Notes: generated from the sequence alone by a model not told the origin. 64,000 nucleotides of DNA from Buttiauxella massiliensis (GCF_902500225.1 NZ_LR722653.1:1-64000); one strand, 5' to 3'; counted from the first letter of the stretch, positions 33,787-42,999 are shown. Program-made: numbers and translations.

Positions 33787-34438
33787 TACTGATTAACGTC
33801 TCCGCACTAAATAAACCATGACGAATGGCCAGGTGTGTCAGCTCAACATCGCCACTGATATTCAGTTTACTAAACATGCGGTAACGGTAACTATTGACCG
33901 TTTTCGGGCTTAGACTAAGCTGCTCAGATATCTCATTGACCTTCTGGCCTTTGGTGATCATCAGCATAATCTGTAATTCACGCTCAGACAAACTGGCAAA
34001 CGGTGTGTCCGTTTTTTCCGGTTCAATCTGGCTTAACGCCATCTGTTGGGCGATGTCTGATGCAATGTAACGCTGACCCGCGTTTACTGAGCGAATCGCA
34101 TTAACAACATCCTGCGGTGCTGCACCTTTACTTAAATAACCCGCAGCACCTGCTTGCATGACTTTCGCCGGCAGTGGATTTTCAGTGTGAATAGTCAGCA
34201 TAATCACTTTGATATCAGTTGAATATCGCGCGATTTTGCGTGTTGCTTCAAGGCCGCCAATGCCCGGCATGTTCATGTCCATCAGGACAACATCAACCTG
34301 ATGGCTACGGCACCACTTAACGGCATCCTCACCGCAATTTGCTTCACCTGATATCTTGATCCCTTTGATATCTTCAAGAATGCGTCGTATCCCTGCGCGC
34401 ACCAGTTCGTGGTCATCAACAAGAAGTACGTTGATCAA
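33779..34438 (-). CDS. uvrY: BarA-partner response regulator UvrY
   Basis: 219 residues starting with TTG at 34438 (AGGAGAGTCCCC upstream); homology of [20 protein letters not shown] fixes the start. The receiver has D54 in VLMDMNMPG and K104-type lysine in YLSKGAA. The C-terminal LuxR-type helix-turn-helix ([34 protein letters not shown]) binds csrB/csrC promoters in relatives, so it should control carbon storage and motility. It is co-transcribed with uvrC. Confidence 0.97.
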   Translation of the reverse strand: MINVLLVDDHELVRAGIRRILEDIKGIKISGEANCGEDAVKWCRSHQVDVVLMDMNMPGIGGLEATRKIARYSTDIKVIMLTIHTENPLPAKVMQAGAAGYLSKGAAPQDVVNAIRSVNAGQRYIASDIAQQMALSQIEPEKTDTPFASLSERELQIMLMITKGQKVNEISEQLSLSPKTVNSYRYRMFSKLNISGDVELTHLAIRHGLFSAETLISSE

Positions 34439-34858
34439 AGGGGACTCTCCAGAAAAGGAATTACGCTACTAAAATTATCACGCTATATTAACGGGTTTTC
34501 CGGTAACTTTAAAATGCAAAAACAGATTTTCAGAGTTTCCACTGTTTTTGGAAATTTAATTGTACAGTGGAAACTGTACAAGCAATTTGATTAATTTATG
34601 TCTTTAAATAATAAAAATGCTTTTCACATTAAAAAAAACGATAATCCATTAATATTAGACGTATTAAATAATGCTTATAAACCGCAACATTTAACCACAA
34701 ACAAACATAATCAAAACAATTTGACAGCATTGTACAGATAACAACCCGCACGATTAGCGTTAGCACTAATAAAATGGTTTACGATTGTGCTATACTCCGC
34801 CGCCTTACGAAACCGTTACACAATTCAACGGTGTACCAACCGAGACCGAGGAACACAA
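34439..34858. promoter_or_regulatory. uvrY-yecF intergenic region with nested palindromes
   Basis: No gene lies in these 420 bases. GTTTCCACTGT at 34535-34545 is exactly complementary to ACAGTGGAAAC at 34564-34574. A second perfect repeat, TTGTACAG and CTGTACAA around a 6-base spacer, spans 34560-34581 and overlaps the first. These sit about 100 bases before the uvrY start. A likely yecF promoter has TATACT near 34790. Confidence 0.5.
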
Positions 34859-35083
34859 ATGAGCACTCCTGATTTTTCCACCGCAGACAACAGTAGTGAA
34901 CTGGCTATTGAAGTTACCTGCCTGAAAGCTATGCTGACTCAGATGCTGAAAGCCATGGGCCAAGCCGATGCAGGCAAGGTTATCATTAAAATGGAAAAGC
35001 AAATTGCTCAGATGGATGACTCGGCGCACGCAGAAGTCTTTGGTAATACTGTTAAGCAAATTAAACAGGCTTACCGTCAGTAA
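34859..35083 (+). CDS. yecF: DUF2594 protein YecF
   Basis: 74 residues from ATG 34859 (GAGGAACACAA upstream), chosen over an upstream ATG at 34787 that has no ribosome site. [20 protein letters not shown] followed by [20 protein letters not shown] is typical of YecF. It is a small cytoplasmic helical protein of unknown function, conserved next to sdiA and uvrY. Confidence 0.93.
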   Translation: MSTPDFSTADNSSELAIEVTCLKAMLTQMLKAMGQADAGKVIIKMEKQIAQMDDSAHAEVFGNTVKQIKQAYRQ

Positions 35084-35093
35084 TCGTTAAAGG

Positions 35094-35125
35094 CGGCTGG
35101 ATGAGGAATGTTTCTCCAGCCGTTT
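35094..35125 (+). terminator. Terminator after yecF
   Basis: CGGCTGGA, 13-base loop, TCCAGCCG, then TTTC. It lies between the convergent yecF and sdiA genes. Confidence 0.75.
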
Positions 35126-35156
35126 CATTGAAGAGTCATCGAATTAACTCTCCCTT

Positions 35157-35879
35157 TCAAATTATTCCAATCGCTGCCGCATAACAGGCAATTTGTGTTT
35201 TATTTGGCGCGTTAAATTTCTTCTGCATATTTTTCTGATGAAAATTGACGGTATTTTCTGATATCGACAAAATAATAGCTATTTCAGCCGATGTTTTTCC
35301 TTCGCCCGTCCACTGCAATATTTCCCGCTCGCGCTTACTGAGTTTTAATGTCAGCGCATCCATAGACGGATCGTTGAGACGCGTTAATGTCATCAGGCTC
35401 AATTCACCCAAATACTGCAGGCGTAACTGAAGCTCATCGCCAGGTAATACTTTCCCTTTGCCCTGAGTACGTGAAACTGAGTAAAAACCAATTGCCCGGT
35501 TAGGTGCCATTACACACTGGCTAATGCCGCGGCGCAGGCCGTGATCCCTTGCCGCATCCCAGAACTGTGGGGTATCACTAAAAAGCTCGTCATCCCAGGG
35601 TAAATGACCACGCATGAAGTTTTCCGGGCGTAGCACCGGGTCAATCGCGAAGTAGTTTTCTGCATGGTAGTGGTCGAGCCAGCTCTGCGGATAGGACGAC
35701 CTTAAAGAGGTTTTAGGACGAGTAAATGGCACCGGGTGACGTATACATAGCGAGTAATAGTCAAACTCCAACAGCTCAGTTTGCTGATGCAGAATTTTTG
35801 TTATTTCATCAGCCTGAGTGACAGACTGGAAGATATTAAGCGCATCCAGCCGCCAGCTAAAAAAGTTACGATCATCCAT
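35157..35879 (-). CDS. sdiA: LuxR-type quorum-sensing regulator SdiA
   Basis: 240 residues if started at ATG 35879 by alignment to E. coli SdiA (MQDKDFFSWR); upstream ATGs at 35903 and 35912 would add 8 or 11 residues, and an AGGAG lies 15 bases before 35879, so the start is uncertain. The N-terminal autoinducer-binding domain keeps FDYYSLCIRHPVPFTRPKTS and NYFAIDPVLRPENF. The C-terminal helix-turn-helix LSKREREILQWTGEGKTSAE and SENTVNFHQKNMQKKFNAPN is nearly identical to E. coli. It responds to acyl-homoserine lactones of other species, as no luxI is here. About residues 145-165 diverge. Confidence 0.95.
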   Translation of the reverse strand: MDDRNFFSWRLDALNIFQSVTQADEITKILHQQTELLEFDYYSLCIRHPVPFTRPKTSLRSSYPQSWLDHYHAENYFAIDPVLRPENFMRGHLPWDDELFSDTPQFWDAARDHGLRRGISQCVMAPNRAIGFYSVSRTQGKGKVLPGDELQLRLQYLGELSLMTLTRLNDPSMDALTLKLSKREREILQWTGEGKTSAEIAIILSISENTVNFHQKNMQKKFNAPNKTQIACYAAAIGII

Positions 35880-36059
35880 TATATCTGGCGAATCTCCTGA
35901 CATTGAATTCATTTCCGAATGTAATGCTTAACGCTATCACATTTACCAAGATTATTTATATGATTTAACTGCAACAACAGCTGAATATTGAAAATCATTA
36001 CTCAATAGTTATTTTTTATTTATAACGCTTATTAATTACAGGGTTAATTCACTATAAAT

Positions 36060-36081
36060 AATGGCCCCGATGGGGGCCATT
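36060..36081 (-). terminator. Hairpin after yecC
   Basis: ATGGCCCCC-atc-GGGGCCAT read leftward, 5 bases after the stop, followed by TATTTAT. Probable end of the cystine transporter transcript. Confidence 0.7.
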
Positions 36082-36085
36082 CAAG

Positions 36086-36838
36086 CTACTGCGTAAGGAA
36101 CTTCTCAAGAAATTGCTGGGTACGAGCCTGCTTAGGATTAGCAAACAACTCACGAGCCGGCCCCTGCTCCACAATACGCCCCTGGTCCATAAAAATAGCT
36201 CGGTCAGCAACATCTCGAGCGAAGCTCATTTCATGGGTCACAATCACCATGGTGCGCTTTTCTAGCGCTAACTGGCGGATTGTGCTCAACACCTCCCCCA
36301 CCAGCTCCGGATCGAGTGCTGAGGTTGGCTCATCAAACAGAATCACTTCCGGGCGCATCGCCAGCGCACGGGCAATCGCTACACGCTGTTGCTGACCACC
36401 TGAAAGGCGGCGCGGGTAACTGGTTTCTTTGCCGTTTAAGCCAACTTTCGCCAGCAGCTCGCGAGCGCGTGCTATTGCTTCTTCCTTCGGCTCACCTTTA
36501 ACAATCACCGGCCCTTCAATGATATTTTCAATCACCGTGCGGTGCGGGAAAAGGTTGAAACTTTGGAATACAAAACCAACATGCTGGCGCAGTTCGCGCA
36601 CTTTATTCTTTTGCTTATTCAGCGAAAGCGCTGCATCAATGGAGATATCGCCAACCCTTATGGTTCCCGACTCCGGTTGTTCCAGCAAGTTAATGCAACG
36701 TAAGAGCGTAGTTTTACCTGAGCCGCTTGGCCCAATAATCGCCACCACTTCACCCGCTTTTACTTCCAGATCGATGCCATGCAGCACGGTCTGCCCATGG
36801 AATTTCTTGACCAGTTGTTTTACGTCGATGGCACTCAT
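36086..36838 (-). CDS. tcyN: L-cystine ABC transporter ATP-binding protein
   Basis: 250 residues (E. coli YecC). Walker A GPSGSGKTT, Q-loop FVFQSFNLFPHRT, signature LSGGQQQRVAIARALA, Walker B VILFDEPTSALD and the switch His in VIVTHEMSF are all intact. It powers import of cystine and diaminopimelate with YecS and FliY. The start overlaps the end of yecS by 4 bases. Confidence 0.97.
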   Translation of the reverse strand: MSAIDVKQLVKKFHGQTVLHGIDLEVKAGEVVAIIGPSGSGKTTLLRCINLLEQPESGTIRVGDISIDAALSLNKQKNKVRELRQHVGFVFQSFNLFPHRTVIENIIEGPVIVKGEPKEEAIARARELLAKVGLNGKETSYPRRLSGGQQQRVAIARALAMRPEVILFDEPTSALDPELVGEVLSTIRQLALEKRTMVIVTHEMSFARDVADRAIFMDQGRIVEQGPARELFANPKQARTQQFLEKFLTQ

Positions 36839-37503
36839 TTTGGATCCCTGTCCTGGCGATTGAGTTGATTTTCAAAGTAGTTCTGCAACGAAGAGAGCAC
36901 CGTTGCCATCACCCAGTAAATCAAGGAAGCCGCGAGATACATGGTAAACACCTCAAGCGTGCGCGAAGTAATAAGCTGAGCCTGACGAAACAACTCGGGA
37001 ACCTGAATTGTGGCTGCAAGCGAGGTGTCTTTTACCAGGCTGATAAAGCTATTACTCAGTGGTGGTAATGCCACACGAGCAGCCTGCGGTAAAATCGCCC
37101 GACGCAAAGTTTGCCACGGCGTCATACCGATACTTGCCGCCGCTTCCCACTGCCCTTTCTCAATTGATGAAATGGCAGCACGTAAAGTTTCTGATGCATA
37201 TGCCGCCATATTCAACGACAAACCAATCATTGCGGCCGGAATAGGATCAAGCTCAATACCAAACTGCGGCAGGCCGTAATAGATCATAAACAGCTGAGCG
37301 ATTAACGGCGTACCACGAAAAATCGACACATAGAAACGTGAGAGCAGTGAAAACGGCCAGAATCGAGACAAGCGCATCAGCGCCAGTAAAAAACCGAGAA
37401 TCAGCCCAAAGAACATACCGCCGATGCTGAGTTGCAGCGTGAACACCGCACCTTTGAGCAGGAATGGCGCTGAGTCCAGCACCAGTTGAATACTTTCTTG
37501 CAT
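36835..37503 (-). CDS. tcyL: L-cystine ABC transporter permease
   Basis: 222 residues (E. coli YecS), polar amino-acid permease with about five membrane helices and the EAA loop EKGQWEAAASIGMTPWQTLR contacting the ATPase. The start has a ribosome site (GGGTTATT is weak). It lies 25 bases after dcyD in the same direction, so it is probably part of the same transcript. Confidence 0.97.
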   Translation of the reverse strand: MQESIQLVLDSAPFLLKGAVFTLQLSIGGMFFGLILGFLLALMRLSRFWPFSLLSRFYVSIFRGTPLIAQLFMIYYGLPQFGIELDPIPAAMIGLSLNMAAYASETLRAAISSIEKGQWEAAASIGMTPWQTLRRAILPQAARVALPPLSNSFISLVKDTSLAATIQVPELFRQAQLITSRTLEVFTMYLAASLIYWVMATVLSSLQNYFENQLNRQDRDPK

Positions 37504-37528
37504 AATAACCCTGTATTTTTATTATGAC

Positions 37529-38515
37529 TTAGACATGGGGATGGTAAGCAAACAGCGCTGGCGCCCCACCGGTATGAATAAAGATAATCGGGCCTTCGTC
37601 TTTAAAACGCTCTCGCGCAACACCATCTATCAACCCCGCCATCGCTTTGCCGGTGTAAACCGGATCGAGCAGTATCCCTTCCAGGCGGGCGAGAATTTTA
37701 ATCGCCTCAAGCCCTTCTTCGTTCGGCGTGCCGTAGCCCGGAGCGAAGTAGTCATCCCAAAGTTTAATCGGATTGTTTGCGCTGACACTAAGCGACTGCG
37801 CGACAGCCTGCTGCAATGCTTCCACTTTCGGCAACTGCTGAGCAATGGTGCGCGATACGGTAACGCCAATTAAATCAACATCAGGCATAAGCTGTTCAAG
37901 CCCTACCGCAAGTCCTGCATGAGTCCCGGCACTTCCGGACGCAACAACAACAGATGATACGCTCACCGCACCTTCGCATTGCTGGGCGATTTCCAGCGCG
38001 CTTTCCACATAACCCAACGCACCCAGTGCATTCGAGCCACCGACCGGAATCACGTACGGGCGAAAACCCTGAGCTTCAAGACGAATGGCTATTTCTTCGA
38101 GTTGTTGGTCTGGCGAATGCAGCGCATCACACATCTCAATTTCGACATCAAACAGGTCGAGCATCAAACGGTTGCCATTGGTGAGGTAATTTTCTGCCTG
38201 CGTACCAATCGGGTTTTCCAGCAGGGCGACACATTTTAGGCCGAGTTTTGCGGCAACCGCTGCGGTTTGGCGAACATGATTAGATTGAATTGCACCCGCA
38301 GTGACCAGTACATCAGCGCCTTCACGTAATGCGTCAGCAGCCAGAAACTCAAGTTTACGCAGCTTATTCCCGCCCATCGCCATAGGGGTTGTGTCGTCAC
38401 GCTTGATGTAGATTTCACGGCCGAGATAATCAGAAAAACGCGGCAAATATTCGAGTGGCGTCGGGGCGCCGATAAATTCCAGACGCGGGAAACGCGTCAG
38501 ATTGTGCAGTGACAT
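37529..38515 (-). CDS. dcyD: D-cysteine desulfhydrase
   Basis: 328 residues from ATG 38515 (GGAGTTGCTC upstream; ATG 38527 contains that site). Fold-type II PLP enzyme: the Schiff-base Lys lies in [11 protein letters not shown], followed by [20 protein letters not shown], and the phosphate loop is [11 protein letters not shown]. It degrades D-cysteine to pyruvate, sulfide and ammonia. Placement inside the cystine transporter locus is conserved and suggests D-cysteine entry by this system. Confidence 0.97.
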   Translation of the reverse strand: MSLHNLTRFPRLEFIGAPTPLEYLPRFSDYLGREIYIKRDDTTPMAMGGNKLRKLEFLAADALREGADVLVTAGAIQSNHVRQTAAVAAKLGLKCVALLENPIGTQAENYLTNGNRLMLDLFDVEIEMCDALHSPDQQLEEIAIRLEAQGFRPYVIPVGGSNALGALGYVESALEIAQQCEGAVSVSSVVVASGSAGTHAGLAVGLEQLMPDVDLIGVTVSRTIAQQLPKVEALQQAVAQSLSVSANNPIKLWDDYFAPGYGTPNEEGLEAIKILARLEGILLDPVYTGKAMAGLIDGVARERFKDEGPIIFIHTGGAPALFAYHPHV

Positions 38516-38592
38516 GAGCAACTCCATACACTTATTAAAAATTCATATCTCTTCATTATGCACGAGCCTGTCCGAATGCCCGCAAATGCAAA

Positions 38593-38625
38593 TAAAAAAA
38601 GGTGCTGAAATCAGCACCTTTTTTC
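38593..38625 (-). terminator. Terminator after fliY
   Basis: AAAAAAGGTGCTGA, short AA centre, TCAGCACCTTTTTT. It works in both directions by symmetry, between fliY and dcyD, and may allow read-through into dcyD. Confidence 0.85.
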
Positions 38626-38638
38626 AGGCTTTCGTAAA

Positions 38639-39439
38639 CTACTTAGTCACGTCTGCACCAAACCACTTCTCGGAAAGCTTGGCCAGAGAACCATCTTTCT
38701 GCATTTCAGCGATACCTTTGTTGATAGCTTCAACCAGGTCTTCGTTGCCTTTACGCACGGCAACACCCGCTTCCTGACGAGAGAATGGAGCGCCAGCTAC
38801 TGCCAGGGTATCTTTGGTTTTCTTCACCAGATCCAGTGCCGCCAGGCGGTCAACCAGAATGGCATCGATACGACCTACACGCAGATCCTGATATTTAGTT
38901 GGGTCATCATCATAAGTGCGGATATCAACGCCCTGCACATTGGCACGCAACCACTCTTCGTAGTTTGTCCCAAGGCCAACACCCACTTTCTTACCTTTCA
39001 GCGACTCAGGCCCGGTAATGCTGCCTTCATTGCCTTTTTTCACCAGCGCCTGAATACCGGAAACGGTGTATGGCGTGGAGAAATCATATTTTTGCTTACG
39101 CACATCGGAAATTGTGACCTGATTAATCACCACATCGATGCGTTTGGAGTCCAGTGACGCCAGCATGCCGTCCCATTTAGTCGGCTTAAGCGCGGCTTTC
39201 ACGCCCAGGTGCTGTGCCAGTTGTTCTGCAAATTCCACTTCAAAACCGGTCAGTTTGCCATCATCACCCTGGAAGCTGAACGGAGGGTAAGTCCCTTCCA
39301 GCCCAACCAGCAACGTGCCGCGTTCTTTAACTTTATTGAGTAAGTTTTCCGCCGCAAACGTCTGCACACTCGCGCCAGCTACCATTGCCACAGCCAGCAC
39401 GCCCATCAGCGCCTGACGCCCCACCATTGCTAATTTCAT
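38639..39439 (-). CDS. tcyJ: Cystine-binding periplasmic protein FliY
   Basis: 266 residues from ATG 39439 (GGGGTATCT upstream; the ATG 63 bases earlier has no such site). A signal peptide (MKLAMVGRQALMGVLAVAMV...QTFA) leads into a type II solute-binding domain (KERGTLLVGLEGTYPPFSFQ, TGFEVEFAEQLAQHLG, KGKKVGVGLGTNYEEWLR). It captures cystine for YecSC. It is known as fliY for its place beside fliZA. Confidence 0.96.
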   Translation of the reverse strand: MKLAMVGRQALMGVLAVAMVAGASVQTFAAENLLNKVKERGTLLVGLEGTYPPFSFQGDDGKLTGFEVEFAEQLAQHLGVKAALKPTKWDGMLASLDSKRIDVVINQVTISDVRKQKYDFSTPYTVSGIQALVKKGNEGSITGPESLKGKKVGVGLGTNYEEWLRANVQGVDIRTYDDDPTKYQDLRVGRIDAILVDRLAALDLVKKTKDTLAVAGAPFSRQEAGVAVRKGNEDLVEAINKGIAEMQKDGSLAKLSEKWFGADVTK

Positions 39440-39530
39440 AGATACCCCGAATGTCGATAATTTGATGTAGTGTAACGACTTAATATAATCAATCAAAACC
39501 ACTACGCTACAAGTTATGCCATTTTAATAT

Positions 39531-39653
39531 ATACCCTTATCTTTCAAGTTGCAGGTGCGTTGGCTGCTCTCTTTCACCCGAATCACTTACTACAGTAAGC
39601 TCATCGGGATTCACTCGCTTGCCGCCTTCCTGCAACATGAAATCTTTTGGGTA
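39531..39653. repeat. ERIC element fused to the 3' end of fliZ
   Basis: Typical ERIC words occur on the plus strand: CTTTCAAGTTGCAGGTGCGT, TGGCTGCTC, ATCACTTACTACAGTAAGCT, CATCGGGATTCACTCGCTTG and CCGCCTTCCTGCAAC. Its central inverted repeat CTTACTacaGTAAG is intact. About 117 of its 123 bases are read as the end of fliZ. Confidence 0.9.
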
Positions 39654-40199
39654 ATGATCAGAAGTTGATTTATTTTCCTGGAAATGGGCAAGGGTATTTT
39701 GGTTCAGGGTCTGGAACTGCCCGTACTTGCGCAGTGCAATACGGTAATTGTTGGTGCTGGTTGGCGGTAACCATTCTTCCAGTGAATCGTCAAAGAAGGC
39801 GTTAGTTGAAGTGGGAGATGGGATGTTTTGTAGGGCAAAATGATTCCCCAGACGACGCAGGCGCACCACATATTCGCGGATAGTGCCGTGGCTCATCTCG
39901 GTTTGCTCGAACAGGTATTCTTTAAAGCCAATGATATCGAAATAGTGTTGCTGCTCTTTGCAATACAAATCACCGCAAAAACGGCACAGTGCTGCCCAGG
40001 ACTGGCGTTCAGCCTGCCAGCCATTTTCATCTATTAAGGTATCAAGTTGAGCAATGGCGGTTTTGCTGACAATTTCACCTCCACGCGTAAGCGTGATTCT
40101 GTCGAGCAATTTTGCGCACTGCGCACAATGAGTTTGTGTGTGTTTAAAGTCTTTCAAATAACGGCTTAATGGCCGTTTTTTTAATTGCTGCACCGTCAT
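39537..40199 (-). CDS. fliZ: Flagellar regulator FliZ with ERIC-derived C terminus
   Basis: 220 residues from ATG 40199 (homology: MTVQQLKKRPLSRYLKDFKH; a longer frame starts inside an ERIC element and is not likely). Residues 1-180 match FliZ, with CAQC and CRFCGDLYC cysteine pairs and the DNA-binding REYVVRLRRLGNH and STNNYRIALRKY segments of an integrase-like fold. E. coli FliZ is 183 residues and ends shortly after this point. Here about 38 extra residues (from YPKDFMLQEGGKR to THLQLER) are encoded by an ERIC insertion that removed the old stop. FliZ represses sigma-S promoters and boosts FlhDC. The effect of the tail is unknown. Confidence 0.95.
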   Translation of the reverse strand: MTVQQLKKRPLSRYLKDFKHTQTHCAQCAKLLDRITLTRGGEIVSKTAIAQLDTLIDENGWQAERQSWAALCRFCGDLYCKEQQHYFDIIGFKEYLFEQTEMSHGTIREYVVRLRRLGNHFALQNIPSPTSTNAFFDDSLEEWLPPTSTNNYRIALRKYGQFQTLNQNTLAHFQENKSTSDHYPKDFMLQEGGKRVNPDELTVVSDSGEREQPTHLQLER

Positions 40200-40223
40200 T
40201 ATGTAATCCCGATTATCTCGCCA

Positions 40224-40346
40224 AATACCCAAATAATTCGAGTCGCAGCGCGGCGGCAAGAGAACAAGTCCCGATAAACTTACATCAGTAAGTAATTCGG
40301 GCGTGTGAACGCTGCCAACAAAGATGCGACTTGAAGTATGACGGGC
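40224..40346. repeat. ERIC element between fliA and fliZ
   Basis: Starts AATACCCAAATAATTCGAGT, has ACTTACATCAGTAAGT in the centre and ends GCGACTTGAAGTATGACGGG, matching the ERIC consensus ends. It separates fliA from fliZ within the same transcript. Confidence 0.9.
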
Positions 40347-40348
40347 AT

Positions 40349-41068
40349 TTACAACTTACCGAGCTTAGTGCGTAAACGTTTAATCGCCTGGCTGTGCAAC
40401 TGACTGACGCGCGACTCCCCCACTTCCAGCACCGCGCCAATCTCTTTCAGATTCAGCTCTTCCTGGTAGTAAAGGGTCAACACCATCTTTTCGCGATCGG
40501 GTAACGCATCAATTGCGCCCATCACACGTTCACGCAAATTCCCTTCCAACAGTTGTTGAAGCGGGTTTGCCTGCTGATGTTCTTCAGTAATCAGTTCGAT
40601 ACTATCGCCATGCTCTTCACGCCACTCGTCATAAGAGAAGAGTTGGCTGTTATTGGTGTCGAGCAACATCTGACGGTATTCGTTGAGCGGGATATCCAAC
40701 CGGTCTGCTACTTCTGTTTCGGTAGCATTACGGCCCAGCTCTTGCTCCAGTTGACCAATTGCCTGCGCAACGCCGCGGGCATTACGCCTGACGCTGCGGG
40801 GCACCCAGTCACGGCTGCGCAACTCATCAAGCATCGCCCCACGGATGCGCTGCACCGCGTAGGTAGTAAATGCCGTTCCTTGCAGGGCATCATAACGGTC
40901 CACTGCGTTTAACAACCCGATGCCGCCCGCCTGTAGCAGGTCGTCAAGCTCCACACTCGCGGGCAGGCGTACCTGCAGGCGCAATGCTTCGTGACGCACC
41001 AGCGGTACATAACGCTGCCACAGCGAGTGTTTATCCATCACACCTTCAGCGGTATACAGTGAATTCAC
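40349..41068 (-). CDS. fliA: Flagellar sigma factor FliA (sigma-28)
   Basis: 239 residues from GTG 41068, the start used in E. coli (VNSLYTAEGVMDKHSLWQRY). Sigma region 2 (DDLLQAGGIGLLNAVDRYDA, RGAMLDELRSRDW), region 3 and region 4 (LTLYYQEELNLKEIGAVLEV, SRVSQLHSQAIKRLR) are all conserved. It directs class 3 flagellar genes such as fliC and fliD, whose promoters below match its consensus. Confidence 0.98.
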   Translation of the reverse strand: MNSLYTAEGVMDKHSLWQRYVPLVRHEALRLQVRLPASVELDDLLQAGGIGLLNAVDRYDALQGTAFTTYAVQRIRGAMLDELRSRDWVPRSVRRNARGVAQAIGQLEQELGRNATETEVADRLDIPLNEYRQMLLDTNNSQLFSYDEWREEHGDSIELITEEHQQANPLQQLLEGNLRERVMGAIDALPDREKMVLTLYYQEELNLKEIGAVLEVGESRVSQLHSQAIKRLRTKLGKL

Positions 41069-41093
41069 GATAAACAGCCCTGCGTTAGTTGAG

Positions 41094-41101
41094 TTATCGG
41101 C
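41094..41101 (-). promoter_or_regulatory. Possible sigma-28 -10 element before fliA
   Basis: GCCGATAA on the minus strand 26 bases before fliA is a full -10 match. No good TAAA lies 15 bases upstream of it, so the promoter is incomplete on sequence alone. Confidence 0.4.
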
Positions 41102-41190
41102 ATGATTATCCGTTTCTGGAGGGTTTTTAATCGCAAGAATAGTGGGTGAAATAAGGGGTTATTTGGGGGTTATGGGTAACAATGGATATG

Positions 41191-41216
41191 AAAAAACCCC
41201 GCAAGCGCGGGGTTTG
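41191..41216 (-). terminator. fliC terminator
   Basis: AAACCCCGC, loop, GCGGGGTTTTTTC read leftward, directly after the fliC stop. A strong GC stem with a T-run. Confidence 0.92.
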
Positions 41217-41232
41217 GTCAGGTTTTGGCGAA

Positions 41233-42930
41233 TTAACGCAGCAGAGACAGAACGCCCTGCGGAACCTGGTTAGCCTGTGCCAGCACAGAAGTACCCGCCT
41301 GCTGCAGGATCTGCGCTTTAGACATGTTGGAAACTTCAGTCGCGTAGTCAGCATCTTCGATACGGCTACGAGCAGAGGTCAGGTTGCCCAAGGTGTTACC
41401 CAGGTTGGTGATAGTAGAATCGAAACGGTTCTGTACCGCACCGAGGTCTGAACGCAGTGCATCGACTTTAGCCAGGGCTTTGTCCAGAGCTGCCAAAGGA
41501 TCGGTAGTTTTGCTGGTTGCAGTTTTAGCGTCAGTAGAAACTTTACCGTCAGCGGAAACATAAGCGGCCTTACCAGAATCATTCGTTATCGCGCCATCTT
41601 TTTGCACATGATAGGTTGCAACGTTACTGCTGGCGAGCTTACCTTCATTATCCAAATAAATGGTAGGTGTGCCAGTTGCAGTCGATGTAACTTTACCATT
41701 GGCGTCAATTGAATAATCAGTATCAGCAGCATCGGCAGCATCTACAGCTGTTAACACATTTTTTGAAGCAGTAGCTAAGTTAGCCGAGCTAATGAAAGCT
41801 TTTTCTACCTTAACCGTACCTGATCCTACAGCTGTAGTTGTACTACCTTCGAACGTAAATGAGCTCCCATCTTGAGTAACAATTGTTGACGCCACCTTAG
41901 TGGTGCCGCCAACGTTATTATCCTGAAGATTGTTTAAGGTAGCTTGCGGGAGAGAGGAGCTAGCACCGTTTTTGGTAAGATTACCAGTAGTGTCAAGATA
42001 CAGAATAGAATTATCATCTGCAGCAGTAATCTTACCGTCGCTAGAAATGATGACATCTTGTTTAGAACCGTGTATTTCTACAGTTGCTGTGACAGTATCA
42101 CCAGCCTTTGGTGTCAGATATTTCTGAACATCAGCAGCTTTTGCTGCACCCGTAGCCGAAGAGAAAGAGAAGTTTTTCTTGTCAGAATCATATGTATAAT
42201 CTACGGCAGCAGCTGTACCAAAACCGTTAGATACAGTAGTGGTAACTTTATCAGTACTTTTAAGTGTTCCAAAAATGTCTGTTGCTGAGGCTTTAGTAAA
42301 TCCAGCATCACCAGTATACGTTTTACCGTTATCAGCAGTTTGGAAGCCTGCAGCCACCAAGTCGGTTGTTTTAGCCAGGGTATTAGCCACACCACCTTTA
42401 CCATTCACGTTAAAACCATCTAGTCCCAGGGTGCTGGACGTGATTTCTTTCAGGTCGATAGTGATGGTTTCGCCATCGTTAGCACCAACTTGAATTTTCA
42501 TAGAGCTATCACCAGCCAGAACTTTCACACCGTTGAACTGAGTCTGGCCGGAAACGCGGTCAATCTCGCCCAAACGCTGGGTGATTTCATTCTGGATTGA
42601 ATCCAGGTCAGACGTGGAGTTGGTCCCGTTAGTTGCCTGAACAGACAGCTCACGCACACGCTGCAAGTTGTTGTTGATTTCAGACAGGGCGCCTTCAGTC
42701 GTCTGCGCGATGGAGATACCGTCGTTGGCGTTACGAGAAGCCTGAGTCAGGCCTTTGATGTTTGCAGTGAAGCGGTTAGCAATGGCCTGGCCCGCCGCAT
42801 CGTCTTTGGCGCTGTTAATACGCAGACCGGAAGACAGACGCTCAATAGCAGTGCCCAGAGAAGATTGAGATTTGTTCAGATTGTTTTGGGTCAACAGCGA
42901 CAGGCTGTTAGTGTTGATAACTTGTGCCAT
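41233..42930 (-). CDS. fliC: Flagellin FliC
   Basis: 565 residues. The N-terminal D0/D1 (MAQVINTNSLSLLTQNNLNK to about residue 180) and the C-terminal D1/D0 (about 475-565, ending VLAQANQVPQGVLSLLR) are highly conserved helical coiled coils that form the filament core. The middle third (about 180-475) is Thr/Ser/Ala/Lys-rich, surface-exposed D2/D3 sequence, longer than in E. coli K-12 (498 total), and has lower GC than the ends. It is exported by the flagellar type III apparatus with help from FliS. No fliB methylase gene is adjacent. Confidence 0.97.
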   Translation of the reverse strand: MAQVINTNSLSLLTQNNLNKSQSSLGTAIERLSSGLRINSAKDDAAGQAIANRFTANIKGLTQASRNANDGISIAQTTEGALSEINNNLQRVRELSVQATNGTNSTSDLDSIQNEITQRLGEIDRVSGQTQFNGVKVLAGDSSMKIQVGANDGETITIDLKEITSSTLGLDGFNVNGKGGVANTLAKTTDLVAAGFQTADNGKTYTGDAGFTKASATDIFGTLKSTDKVTTTVSNGFGTAAAVDYTYDSDKKNFSFSSATGAAKAADVQKYLTPKAGDTVTATVEIHGSKQDVIISSDGKITAADDNSILYLDTTGNLTKNGASSSLPQATLNNLQDNNVGGTTKVASTIVTQDGSSFTFEGSTTTAVGSGTVKVEKAFISSANLATASKNVLTAVDAADAADTDYSIDANGKVTSTATGTPTIYLDNEGKLASSNVATYHVQKDGAITNDSGKAAYVSADGKVSTDAKTATSKTTDPLAALDKALAKVDALRSDLGAVQNRFDSTITNLGNTLGNLTSARSRIEDADYATEVSNMSKAQILQQAGTSVLAQANQVPQGVLSLLR

Positions 42931-42999
42931 GATTTTTTATCCTTATCAATTCACATTTTGTGGTTGGGCTGTTGCCCACGGTTTCTCACCGTCTACCCA

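Noticed and set aside
40200..40259. Longer FliZ start (20 extra residues)
   Set aside because: The extra codons lie in the ERIC element and before the homologous MTVQQL start.
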